Positions 33,682 to 41,983 of a stretch of 64,000 bases of DNA are shown piece after piece; position 1 is the stretch's first letter, and each line of letters opens with the position of its first letter. The stretch comes from RHKX01 sp963784885 (lineage in GTDB: Bacteria; Actinomycetota; Thermoleophilia; Solirubrobacterales; 70-9), in NCBI GenBank assembly GCA_963784885.1, contig CAWATA010000005.1:310001-374000 (forward strand), read 5' to 3'. The notes under the pieces are model-generated. The model did no database searches, was not told where the DNA came from, and was given only the letters and a program-made list of their open reading frames with translations. The position numbers were made by a program, and so were the translations under genes.

Positions 33682-34559
33682 GGGCCTGGGCATGGCTGCG
33701 CCGGAACGCGGTGGTGATCTTCGCGGCGTTCGCGATCGCATACCTGCTGCTGCCGATCGCTCTGATCGCGGTCTTCTCCTTCAACGATCCGGAGGGGAAG
33801 TTCAACTACACCTGGAACGGCTTCACCACCGATTACTGGACCGGCGCATTCGACATCACCGAGCTCAACGACGCAATGCTGACGAGCCTCGAACTCGCAG
33901 CGGTGACCACCGTGATCGCAACGATCCTGGGAACGTTGATCGCCCTCGCGCTCGTTCGCCATCAGTTCTTCGGACGCCGCGCCGCGAACCTGCTGATCGT
34001 GATCCCGATGACGACGCCCGAGGTCGTGATCGGCGCCGCGCTGCTGTCGCTGTTCGTCTCGTTCACGGTCACTCTCGGCTTCACGACTTTGGTGATCGCT
34101 CACGTCATGTTCTGCATCAGCTTCGTCGTGATCGTCGTCCGCTCGCGCCTGATCGGGTTCGATCGCAGCCTCGAGGAGGCGGCGCGGGACCTCGGCGCTC
34201 CGCCCCTGACGACCTTCCGCACCGTCACGCTCCCGCTGCTGGCGCCGGGTCTGCTGGGTGCCGCACTGCTGTCGTTCGCGCTGTCGATCGACGACTTCGT
34301 GATTTCCGACTTCAACAGCGGTCAGACGGAGACGTTCCCGCTGTTCATCTACGGGGCCGCTCAGCGCGGGATTCCGGTTCAGGTCTACACCCTGGCGACG
34401 ATGCTATTCGCAATCACCGTGCTGGCGATGATCTTCGTGACCTGGCAACAGGCGCGGGCCGAGAAGCTGGCCGAGATCCGTCCCGACGACGACGAGACCG
34501 GCCTGGCGGCGATCGCCACCGGCAAGGACCCGGTCAGCAGCGCCGGCTCCGCCGCGTGA
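33678..34559 (+). CDS. potC: Polyamine-type ABC transporter permease
   Basis: 293 residues, six membrane helices and EAA loop EAARDLGAPPLTTFRTVTLP. The GTG start overlaps the stop of potB (GTGA), implying translational coupling. Ends 4 bp into the start of the following aldehyde dehydrogenase, again by a GTGA overlap. Confidence 0.92.
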   Translation: MRAWAWLRRNAVVIFAAFAIAYLLLPIALIAVFSFNDPEGKFNYTWNGFTTDYWTGAFDITELNDAMLTSLELAAVTTVIATILGTLIALALVRHQFFGRRAANLLIVIPMTTPEVVIGAALLSLFVSFTVTLGFTTLVIAHVMFCISFVVIVVRSRLIGFDRSLEEAARDLGAPPLTTFRTVTLPLLAPGLLGAALLSFALSIDDFVISDFNSGQTETFPLFIYGAAQRGIPVQVYTLATMLFAITVLAMIFVTWQQARAEKLAEIRPDDDETGLAAIATGKDPVSSAGSAA

Positions 34560-36037
34560 GCGACCGCAGGCTCCTGATCGGCGGCGAGAGCGTCGCCGGC
34601 GACGGGGACCCGATCGACGTCGAGAACCCGTTCACCACCGAGACGATCGCGACCGTCGGCTCGGCGTCGGCGGAGCAGCTCGGTGCGGCCGTCGCCGCCG
34701 CTCGCGAGGCGTTCGAGGGCTGGTCGCGGACGCCGGCGCTCGAGCGCGGCGAGATGCTTCACGAGGTCGCCCGGCGGCTCCGCGGCGGCGGCGAGGAGCT
34801 GGCCCGGACGATGACCTCGGAGGGCGGCAAGCCGCTGATCGAGAACCGTGACGAGATCGAGTGGTGCGCGGCGGCGTTCGACTACTACGCCGAGATCGGC
34901 CGCGACAGCGCCGGCCGGGTGATCCCGCCGATCGAGTCGACGCAGCTGGCGATGGTCGTCAAGGATCCGCTCGGCGTCGTCGGCTGCATCGTCCCCTGGA
35001 ACTACCCGCTGCTGCTGCTGACGTGGAAGGTCGCGCCGGCGCTTGCCGCCGGATGCTCGGTGGTGGCGAAGCCGTCGGAGATCACGCCGCTGTCGACGCT
35101 CGATCTGGCCGGCTGCTTCTCCCACCTGCCCGCCGGCGTCGTCAACATCGTCGCCGGGGCGGGCGAGACCGGCGCGGCGCTGTCGGCCGACGAGCGGGTC
35201 GACTGCATCGCGTTCACCGGCTCGGTGGCGACCGGGCGCAGGGTTGCGCTCGCCTGCGCCGAGCGGCTCGCCCGCGTCAACCTCGAGATGGGCGGCAAGG
35301 ACCCGTTCATCGTCTGCTCCGACGTCGCCTCCGAGATCGAGATCGCCGCCCGCGGCGGCGCCTGGGCGGCATTCCTGAACGCCGGGCAGGTCTGCACGTC
35401 GGCCGAGCGCTTCTACGTGATGGAGGACGTCTACGACGACTACGTCTCGGCGTTCGTCTCCCACACCGAGAGCCTCGTCCTCGGCGACCCCTTCGACGAG
35501 TCCACCGACGTCGGCCCGATGGTCTCGGGCCCGCAGCGGCAGAAGGTGGTGGATCAGGTCGAGGCGGCGGTCGCCGCCGGGGCCGAGGTCCTCGCCGGCG
35601 GCGGCGACGGCGGCCGGCAGCGTGGTCACTTCTTCGCGCCGGCGGTCGTGACCGGGGCGCCGCTTGAAACTGATCTCTTGCGCGAGGAGACGTTCGGCCC
35701 GGTCGCCCCGATCGTCCCGGTCGCGGATCTCGACGAGGCGATCGAGCTCGCCAACGGCACCCGGTTCGGCCTCGGGGCGAACGTCTACACCCGCGACCTC
35801 AAGAGCGCCGTCCATTGCATGCGCGAGCTTCGCGCCGGCACCGTCTGGATCAACGACCCCCTGACCGACAACGACGCCGGGCCGTTCGGCGGGTTCAAGC
35901 AGTCGGGGATCGGCCGCGAGCTCGGCCGCGAAGGCCTCGAGGCCTTCCAGGAGACGAAGCACGTCCACATGGAGACCGAGATCGAGCGGAAGGACTGGTG
36001 GTATCCCTACGGGTCGCCGGAGGCGGGTGACCGGTAG
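34556..36037 (+). CDS. Aldehyde dehydrogenase (succinate-semialdehyde/aminoaldehyde type)
   Basis: 493 residues from GTG 34556 (overlaps potC stop). Catalytic Cys in NAGQVCTSAERFYV and Glu in LEMGGKDPFIV; PWNYPLLLLTWKVAPALAAG is the NAD-site strand. Being translationally coupled to an amine importer, it probably oxidises an aldehyde from the imported compound, either the aminoaldehyde or succinate semialdehyde made from GABA. The longer frame starting inside potC is a reading-frame shadow. Its stop nearly abuts the convergent PAP2 gene. Confidence 0.88.
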   Translation: MSDRRLLIGGESVAGDGDPIDVENPFTTETIATVGSASAEQLGAAVAAAREAFEGWSRTPALERGEMLHEVARRLRGGGEELARTMTSEGGKPLIENRDEIEWCAAAFDYYAEIGRDSAGRVIPPIESTQLAMVVKDPLGVVGCIVPWNYPLLLLTWKVAPALAAGCSVVAKPSEITPLSTLDLAGCFSHLPAGVVNIVAGAGETGAALSADERVDCIAFTGSVATGRRVALACAERLARVNLEMGGKDPFIVCSDVASEIEIAARGGAWAAFLNAGQVCTSAERFYVMEDVYDDYVSAFVSHTESLVLGDPFDESTDVGPMVSGPQRQKVVDQVEAAVAAGAEVLAGGGDGGRQRGHFFAPAVVTGAPLETDLLREETFGPVAPIVPVADLDEAIELANGTRFGLGANVYTRDLKSAVHCMRELRAGTVWINDPLTDNDAGPFGGFKQSGIGRELGREGLEAFQETKHVHMETEIERKDWWYPYGSPEAGDR

Positions 36038-36049
36038 ACACCGCGGACG

Positions 36050-36643
36050 TCAGCTGCGCCGGGTGGCCCTACGATCGAGAGCATGCGTGGTGAGCTGGGC
36101 AACGACCGTTCCGGAGACCGCCCCGGCGACGACGTCGCCCGGGTAGTGAACACCGGTGTGGACCCGCGAGTAGGCGACGGCCGCCGCGAGCGCGTGCAGA
36201 GGCACGGCGGCCGGCGGCAGGATCCGGCCGACGCCGGCCGCGAAGGCGAACGCCGTGGCCGAGTGACCGGAGGGGAACGAGGTCGAGGTCGGCATCCGTA
36301 CGTGCCGCGCGATCGGCACCTGCTCGGCGATCCGGTCCGGGCGGGAGCGGTTGCTGAGCGGCTTGACCACGAGGTTGAAGAACCCGGCCGCGACGCCGAC
36401 CGACGCGAGCCCCATCGCCGCCGCGCGGCGTCCGGTCCGGCCTCCGGTCGCTGCGAGCACTCCCGCCGACGCGATCGAGATCGCCGAGAAGTCGGCGGCG
36501 CGAGAGAGCCGCGACATCGCCCGGTCGAGCGTCGGCGTCGGGGTACGGGCGATCGCGGCGTAGAGCGCCAGGTCGACCCGCTCGGCATCCTCCAGCCAGC
36601 GGTTCGGCCAGCTTCGGGCCGATTCGGCGGTGGGTTCATCCAT
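36050..36643 (-). CDS. PAP2-superfamily membrane phosphatase
   Basis: 197 residues from ATG 36643. The three phosphatase motifs are present: KPLSNRSRP, PSGHSATAF and SRVHTGVHYPGD. Several membrane helices flank them. Likely dephosphorylates a lipid phosphate such as phosphatidate or a polyprenyl diphosphate. TAGAAT 8 nt upstream indicates a leaderless promoter. It diverges from the diacylglycerol-kinase-like gene with 13 bp between starts; the two activities, lipid kinase and lipid phosphatase, are opposite, and the pair recurs in Actinobacteria. Confidence 0.9.
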   Translation of the reverse strand: MDEPTAESARSWPNRWLEDAERVDLALYAAIARTPTPTLDRAMSRLSRAADFSAISIASAGVLAATGGRTGRRAAAMGLASVGVAAGFFNLVVKPLSNRSRPDRIAEQVPIARHVRMPTSTSFPSGHSATAFAFAAGVGRILPPAAVPLHALAAAVAYSRVHTGVHYPGDVVAGAVSGTVVAQLTTHALDRRATRRS

Positions 36644-36651
36644 CGGCCGTG

Positions 36652-36657
36652 ATTCTA
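36652..36657 (-). promoter_or_regulatory. -10 hexamer TAGAAT for the PAP2 gene
   Basis: TAGAAT on the minus strand ends 8 nt before ATG 36643 and overlaps the A of the divergent gene's ATG (36657). Confidence 0.55.
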
Positions 36658-37946
36658 TGAGCGCCCGCCGATCAGCAGCCGTCGCCGCCCTCCTCTCGGG
36701 AGCAGCCGCCGTCGTGCTGGCGGCCATGATCGCGATCAACGCCTTCCCGCGAGGCCTGATAGTCGTCGCCCTGCTCGGGATCGCGGCGGCCGGCACCTGG
36801 TACGCGCTGGTCGGCCCGCTGACGCTGCGGATCCTCGGCGGTTCGGCGACGCTGGCAGCCCTGGGAGTCTCGATCTGGCTGATGCTCGACGGCCGACTCG
36901 TCGACGAGCTCGTTCTGATCGCGGCGATGGCGGTCTGCTCGGCCTCCACCCGGTGGGCGTTCAGGGCCGAGGCGGACCTCGAGCCGGTCGCACCGCCGGA
37001 GCACCCCGTCCTGTTCTTCAACCCGCGCTCCGGAGGCGGCAAGGCGGAGCGGTTCGCGCTCGCCGATGAAGCGGCTCGACGCGGCTTCGACGCCGTCGAG
37101 CTTCGGGCGGGCGACGACCTCGAGACGATCGTCCGTGACGCGGTCGCAGGGGGCGCAGACGCGCTGGCGATGGCGGGAGGGGATGGCTCGCAGGCGGTCG
37201 TCGCCGCGGTCGCAGCCGAGCTCGGCCTTCCCTACGCCTGCATCCCGGCCGGGACCCGCAATCACTTCGCCGGCGATCTCGGTGTCGAACGCGACGACGT
37301 CGTCGGCGCCCTCGACGCGTTCGTCGACGGCGGCGAGCGGCGGGTCGACCTGGCCGAGGTCAACGGTCGGGTGTTCGTCAACAACGTCTCGCTCGGCCTC
37401 TACGCAAGCGCCGTCCAGCGGAGCGGCTACCGCGAGGCGAAGCTCCGGACGCTGCTCGAGACGGTGCCCGACGTCGTCGGGCCCGAGGGCTCCGGCATCG
37501 ATCTCGAGTGGACCGGCCCGGGCGGTCATCAACACACCTCCGGCGTCGCGATCCTCGTCTCCAACAACCGCTACCGGCTCGGGCACGCGGTCGGCTCGGG
37601 CACGCGGCCGCGGATCGATGACGGCCTGCTCGGCATCACGGTCTTCGGCGCCCCTCGTGGTCGCGGCGGCGACCGGAGACCCCAGCGCCCGTGGCGCGAG
37701 TGGAGCACGCCGGAGTTCGAGGTCGGTGCCCAGCACCCGGTTCCGGCCGGAATCGACGGTGAGGCAGCTACGCTCGAGGCACCGCTGCGCTTCCGGATCC
37801 TTCCCGGCGTCCTCCGCGTCCGCATCTCCCGCCGTCACCCGGGCGCCTCGCCGTCGGCGGCCCTGCCCGAGAGCTTCACTGAGGCCGCGCTCGGCCTTCT
37901 GCAGGTGGCGCTCGGCCGCAACCCGGCCACCGCCCCACTTGGGTGA
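36657..37946 (+). CDS. Diacylglycerol kinase-like lipid kinase with N-terminal membrane domain
   Basis: 429 residues. Hydrophobic N-terminus (about 1-95, three to four helices), then a diacylglycerol/sphingosine kinase catalytic domain: FFNPRSGGGKAERF, AMAGGDGSQAVVAA (the GGDG ATP motif) and CIPAGTRNHFAGDLG. It likely phosphorylates a membrane lipid. ATG 36657 is used; an in-frame GTG at 36630 would overlap the PAP2 coding region. The downstream 177 bp holds the mmsA promoter region. Confidence 0.88.
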   Translation: MSARRSAAVAALLSGAAAVVLAAMIAINAFPRGLIVVALLGIAAAGTWYALVGPLTLRILGGSATLAALGVSIWLMLDGRLVDELVLIAAMAVCSASTRWAFRAEADLEPVAPPEHPVLFFNPRSGGGKAERFALADEAARRGFDAVELRAGDDLETIVRDAVAGGADALAMAGGDGSQAVVAAVAAELGLPYACIPAGTRNHFAGDLGVERDDVVGALDAFVDGGERRVDLAEVNGRVFVNNVSLGLYASAVQRSGYREAKLRTLLETVPDVVGPEGSGIDLEWTGPGGHQHTSGVAILVSNNRYRLGHAVGSGTRPRIDDGLLGITVFGAPRGRGGDRRPQRPWREWSTPEFEVGAQHPVPAGIDGEAATLEAPLRFRILPGVLRVRISRRHPGASPSAALPESFTEAALGLLQVALGRNPATAPLG

Positions 37947-38056
37947 TCCTGGACCCGCATCGCGGGGCCGAGATGACTGACGTCGCCGAGAGGCACGAGT
38001 CGATCGCGGTCGGTGTGCCGCCGCGGCAGAAGGACGCCGCCGAGATTGTGCAACGG

Positions 38057-38070
38057 CGGACCGAGGTCCG
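38057..38070. promoter_or_regulatory. 14-bp palindrome upstream of mmsA
   Basis: CGGACCGAGGTCCG is a 6+2+6 palindrome lying 4 bp upstream of a TAGCAT hexamer (38075-38080) that could be the -10 of the methylmalonate-semialdehyde dehydrogenase gene. It is placed to act as a repressor operator; the regulator is unknown. Confidence 0.4.
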
Positions 38071-38123
38071 GGAGTAGCATCGGTGGGGACTCAGAAGACC
38101 GAAACGCCCCAAGGAGACAGGCG

Positions 38124-39650
38124 ATGGAGCCCGAAACGCTGACGCAGGCCGGCACTGACCAAAACGCATCCGGCGACCCCGAGACGCTGAAGAACTACAT
38201 CGGCGGCGAGTGGGTCGAATCGGCCGCGACCGAGACCGTCGACGATGTCGATCCCGCCACCGGCGCGGTCCTCGCGCGAGTCCCGCTCTCGACCGAGGCC
38301 GACGTCGATGCGGCGGCCCGAGCCGCCCGTGCCGCCCAGCCGGCCTGGGCCGCGGTTTCGGTCGCGAAGCGCGCACGTGCCGTCTTCGCGCTGCGCGAGG
38401 CGCTCTGGGCCAACCGGGAAGAGCTGACCCGCCTCGTCACCGAGGACATGGGCAAGGCACTCGACGACGCCCGCGGGGAGGTCGGCCGCGGGATCGAGTC
38501 GACCGAGAACGCTTGCGGCATCCCGAATCTGCTCAAGGGCGAGACCCTCGAGGGCGTCGCGACCGGGATGGACGTCGAGATGTGGCGGCAGCCGGTCGGC
38601 GTCGTCGCCGCGATCACCCCGTTCAACTTCCCGGCGATGATCCCGCTCTGGTTCCTGCCCTACGCGATCGCCTGCGGTAACACGTTCATCCTCAAGCCGT
38701 CGGAGCGCGACCCGCGGACGCCGCAGCGGATCGTCGAGCTGATCGACGGCATCGACGAGATCCCCGCCGGGGTGGTCAACATCGTCCACGGCGCCCACGA
38801 CGCCGTCAACGGCCTCCTCGACCACCCCGAGATCGACGCGATCAGCTTCGTCGGACAGGCGTCGACGGCGCTTCACGTCATGGATCGCGGCACCCGCTCC
38901 GGCAAGCGCGTCCAGGCGCTCGGCGGCGCCAAGAACTCGATGGTCGTGATGGATGACGCCAATCTCGAAGAAGCGGTGCCGTCGATGATGCAGTCGGCGT
39001 TCGGAAACGCCGGCCAGCGTTGCCTGGCCGGCTCGGTCGCCGTGATCGTCGGCGATGAAGAGCGGCGCCGCGAGGTCCGCTCTGCATTGGCCGAGGCTGC
39101 GGCGAACCTGCCGACCGGCAACGGCACCGACGAAGGCGTCGTCTGCCCGCCGATGGTCGCCGCCGACGCCCGCGACCGCATCGCCGCGGCGGCCGAGCGC
39201 GCGATCGAGCAGGGCTCGGAGGTCGTCGTCGACGGTCGTGACCGGACGAACGCCGCCGGCGCGCTGATGGGGCCGACGATCCTGACGGTCAATGACCGCG
39301 AGTCGGAGCTGGCCCGCGAGGAGCTCTTCGGCCCGCTGCTGGCGGTGCTCGAGGTCGGTGATCTCGGCGAGGCGCTCGAGTTCGTCAACTCCAGCCGCTA
39401 CGGCAACGCGTCGGTGATCTTCACCTCCTCGGGCGCGGCGGTGCGCCGCTACCGCAACGAGGTCGAGGCGGGGATGATCGGCGTCAACGTAGGCGTCCCG
39501 GCCCCGGTAGCCTGGTTCCCGTTCGCGGGCTGGAAGGACTCGATGGTCGGGGACCTCCACGCCAACGGCCACGACGCCGTCGAGTTCTACACGCGGAAGA
39601 AGGTCGTCACGACTCGCTGGCAGCACCCCCAGAGCCACTGGACGGGATAA
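38124..39650 (+). CDS. mmsA: Methylmalonate-semialdehyde dehydrogenase (CoA-acylating)
   Basis: 508 residues from ATG 38124 (AAGGAGA upstream). The family pattern is distinctive: ITPFNFPAMIPLWFLPYAIA, FVGQASTALHV in place of the usual FTGS, and catalytic Cys in NAGQRCLAGS. It converts malonate or methylmalonate semialdehyde to acetyl- or propionyl-CoA in valine, inositol or beta-alanine catabolism. No partner genes lie next to it. A longer frame upstream has no supporting start. Confidence 0.93.
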   Translation: MEPETLTQAGTDQNASGDPETLKNYIGGEWVESAATETVDDVDPATGAVLARVPLSTEADVDAAARAARAAQPAWAAVSVAKRARAVFALREALWANREELTRLVTEDMGKALDDARGEVGRGIESTENACGIPNLLKGETLEGVATGMDVEMWRQPVGVVAAITPFNFPAMIPLWFLPYAIACGNTFILKPSERDPRTPQRIVELIDGIDEIPAGVVNIVHGAHDAVNGLLDHPEIDAISFVGQASTALHVMDRGTRSGKRVQALGGAKNSMVVMDDANLEEAVPSMMQSAFGNAGQRCLAGSVAVIVGDEERRREVRSALAEAAANLPTGNGTDEGVVCPPMVAADARDRIAAAAERAIEQGSEVVVDGRDRTNAAGALMGPTILTVNDRESELAREELFGPLLAVLEVGDLGEALEFVNSSRYGNASVIFTSSGAAVRRYRNEVEAGMIGVNVGVPAPVAWFPFAGWKDSMVGDLHANGHDAVEFYTRKKVVTTRWQHPQSHWTG

Positions 39651-39669
39651 CACCAGCACCGTGGAGGCG

Positions 39670-39675
39670 TAGTCT
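39670..39675 (+). promoter_or_regulatory. -10 hexamer TAGTCT for the DUF2283 gene
   Basis: TAGTCT ends 6 nt before GTG 39682; no Shine-Dalgarno. Confidence 0.55.
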
Positions 39676-39681
39676 GGCCGG

Positions 39682-39915
39682 GTGTTCATCACCTACGAGC
39701 CGGACACCGGCGCCGTCTACATCAGCCTGATCCCCGAGGACGCAGGGTTCGTCCCGCGCAGCCCGGTCACGCTCGAGGAGGTCGAGGCGCTCGGCGACTC
39801 GGGCTCGGAGATCACCCTCGACGTCGACGAGGAGGGTCGCCTCGTCGGCATCGAGGTGCTGGCACCCGAGAGCCTCCTGCGTTCGGAGACCCTCGGGCAC
39901 CTGCGGAGGGGCTGA
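39682..39915 (+). CDS. DUF2283 family protein
   Basis: 77 residues, with FITYEPDTGAVYISL at the start and the acidic strand TLDVDEEGRLVGIEVLAP typical of DUF2283. Function of the family is not established. The GTG start is fixed by the leaderless TAGTCT. It ends 3 bp before the convergent HdeD-like gene. Confidence 0.85.
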   Translation: MFITYEPDTGAVYISLIPEDAGFVPRSPVTLEEVEALGDSGSEITLDVDEEGRLVGIEVLAPESLLRSETLGHLRRG

Positions 39916-39918
39916 GCT

Positions 39919-40494
39919 CTAGAGCTCGCCGAGCTTGCGGATCTGAAACGCCCGGACGATGTCGGTGACGCCCGACATCAGGGCCCAGATCCCGGCGAAG
40001 ACGAGGAGCGTGTACTGCTTCTCGATGAAGAACTGCCCGCCGGTCCAGAAGGCGAGGATCACCATCAGGATGCCGGCTCCGAGACCGAGCCACCAGACGT
40101 CGTTCTCGTCCCGCTCGGCGAAGGCCTGGACGATCCAGAAGATCCCGACGATCAGAAACAGGAAGCCGAGAATGTCGGCGATCGCGGCGAACGTGTCCTC
40201 GGGGGATATGAACGCGATAACCCCGGCGACCACGAACAGAAAGCCGAACAGCACGAACAGCCAGCGGCCGCGCTCGACCATCCCGGCGATCGCGAACTGC
40301 TGCAGCCCGCTGACGAAGAACATCAGCCCGATCAGCACGCCGACGGTCGTGATCGAGGCCTGGTCGAACTGGAGGATGACCAGCGAGATCACCACCCAGC
40401 CGATCCCGAACACCAGCCACAGCCACCAGAACCTCGAAAGGCCGCGGAGCATCTCGCGCCCCTCCGGCCCGGTCATCATCGGACTACCTTCCAT
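39919..40494 (-). CDS. HdeD/DUF308 family membrane protein
   Basis: 191 residues with six hydrophobic helices arranged as three similar hairpins, the HdeD/DUF308 pattern (WWLWLVFGIGWVVISLVILQ; GRWLFVLFGFLFVVAGVIAF; GLGAGILMVILAFWTGG). In E. coli HdeD is an acid-stress membrane protein; function here is unknown. ATG 40494 follows GGAGAG. Downstream of, and on the same strand as, the oxidase gene at 40568, with 73 bp between. Confidence 0.85.
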   Translation of the reverse strand: MEGSPMMTGPEGREMLRGLSRFWWLWLVFGIGWVVISLVILQFDQASITTVGVLIGLMFFVSGLQQFAIAGMVERGRWLFVLFGFLFVVAGVIAFISPEDTFAAIADILGFLFLIVGIFWIVQAFAERDENDVWWLGLGAGILMVILAFWTGGQFFIEKQYTLLVFAGIWALMSGVTDIVRAFQIRKLGEL

Positions 40495-40567
40495 CGTCTC
40501 TCCTAAGTTCGCGTTTCGGTCCGTTCCGGAACGTGAATTCGCCGTCGCGCGGCGGAATCCTCGGCGC

Positions 40568-41965
40568 TCAACGACCGACGTGGATGCCGATCAGCTCCGG
40601 GATCCCGCTGACCATGCGGGTGATCGGCCCCGGCGCCCGATCCTGCTCCTCGGCCCGCTCCTTGCGGATGATCGCTCGCCGGACGATCGACCCACCGGCG
40701 AAGCGGAACGGCTCGGGCGGAACGCTGACCGGCGGCGGGTCGACGATCGGCAGCCGTGTGAACTCGTCGCGGCGGTCGAGCGCCAGTGACGCGAGCGCGT
40801 GGCCGACCATCTGCGACGGGCCGACGCCGTGCCCGGTGTAGCCGTATCCGGCGAAGCACCGCTCGCCGACCGTGCGGACGACCGGCAGGTGGGTCGGCGA
40901 GACGTCGATCGGGCCGCCCCAGGCGTGGGTGATCGCGCGGCCCTCGAGCTGAGGAAAGAAGCGCAGCAGGTCGGACCTCACCACGGCGGTCAGCTCGGGG
41001 TCGATCTCGGCGCGGCCGTGCACGTTCGCCCCGCGGACGATCTTGCCGCCGCCCCAGCCGAAGGCGATCCGCCCGTCCCTGGTCGTCCGGAAGTAGTGGA
41101 CCATGTGCCGCGAGTCGGTGATGCACTCGCCGCCGGTCCATCCCAGCTCCTCGAGGACGTCGGGAACGGGCTCGGTCATCACCATGTGGCTGGAGGTGAC
41201 GGTCAAAGACCGGCGCAGCGGCCGGAAGCGGAGCAGCGAGCCGCCCGCGGCGAGGATGGCCGCGCGAGCGCGGATCGTACCTCCGGGCGTCGTCGCGACG
41301 ACGCCGCCGTCGCGATCAGAAACGGCGTCGACCCGGGTGTGCTCATGAACCTCGACGCCGGCCTTGACGACCCGGTCGCGCAGGCCGGCCGCGAGGCGCG
41401 CCGGCTGGACGGTCGCGGCGACCGGGTAGAAGGCGGCGCTGCGGAACAGCGGCGAGTCGCACCGGGCGCGGATGCCGTCGCGATCGAGGACGACGATCCG
41501 CTCGCTCTTGCCGAGCTCGGAGCAGGCGTCGGCGGCCGGTTCCCAGGCGTGGTCGAAGGGCGGCGCCGTCGAGGCCTGCAGGTAGCCGGCGCGGGTGAAC
41601 CAGGCATCGACGCCCTGCTCCTCACACCAGCGCCCGATCGCATCGACCGAGGCGTCGCCGGCTTGAAGCATCTCGATCGCGGCGCTGTCGCCGAAGTTCC
41701 GGCGGAGCGTCGGCAGGCTGAACCCCATCGAGTTGACGAAGCCGCCGTTGCGGCCGCTCGGGCCGAACCCGCAGTGGTCGGCTTCGACGAGCACGACGCG
41801 GGCGTCCGGATCCTCCTGCTTGATCCACCATCCGGCCCAGAGGCCCGTGTAGCCGCCCCCGACGATGAGGACGTCGGCGGCGACGTCCTCGGTCAGCGCG
41901 GGCAGCGACGCGGTGCCGTCCAGGCCGGCCTCCTCGATCCAGTATCCGTGTGCGTCGTGCCGCAT
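40568..41965 (-). CDS. FAD-dependent oxidoreductase of the DAO family (PuuB/GlpD-like)
   Basis: 465 residues. FAD motif VLIVGGGYTGLWAGWW, second flavin-contact motif GPSGRNGGFVNSMG, and C-terminal GYGYTGHGVGPSQMVGHALA. The pattern resembles gamma-glutamylputrescine oxidase (PuuB) and other amine oxidases, so an amine or amino-acid substrate is plausible given the polyamine genes a few kb away. ATG 41965 begins 18 bp after the polyphosphate kinase stop, so it may be read from the ppk promoter, which would put it in the phosphate regulon. Confidence 0.85.
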   Translation of the reverse strand: MRHDAHGYWIEEAGLDGTASLPALTEDVAADVLIVGGGYTGLWAGWWIKQEDPDARVVLVEADHCGFGPSGRNGGFVNSMGFSLPTLRRNFGDSAAIEMLQAGDASVDAIGRWCEEQGVDAWFTRAGYLQASTAPPFDHAWEPAADACSELGKSERIVVLDRDGIRARCDSPLFRSAAFYPVAATVQPARLAAGLRDRVVKAGVEVHEHTRVDAVSDRDGGVVATTPGGTIRARAAILAAGGSLLRFRPLRRSLTVTSSHMVMTEPVPDVLEELGWTGGECITDSRHMVHYFRTTRDGRIAFGWGGGKIVRGANVHGRAEIDPELTAVVRSDLLRFFPQLEGRAITHAWGGPIDVSPTHLPVVRTVGERCFAGYGYTGHGVGPSQMVGHALASLALDRRDEFTRLPIVDPPPVSVPPEPFRFAGGSIVRRAIIRKERAEEQDRAPGPITRMVSGIPELIGIHVGR

Positions 41966-41983
41966 TGAGTCCAGCGGGGGGGC

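Noticed and set aside
33692..36037. Single long frame suggesting a permease-aldehyde dehydrogenase fusion
   Set aside because: The first 288 codons are an Arg-rich out-of-frame shadow of potC; the aldehyde dehydrogenase begins at GTG 34556 with a GTGA overlap.
39682..40494. Toxin-antitoxin pair of the DUF2283 protein with its neighbour
   Set aside because: The neighbour is a convergent HdeD-type membrane protein with no toxin feature.
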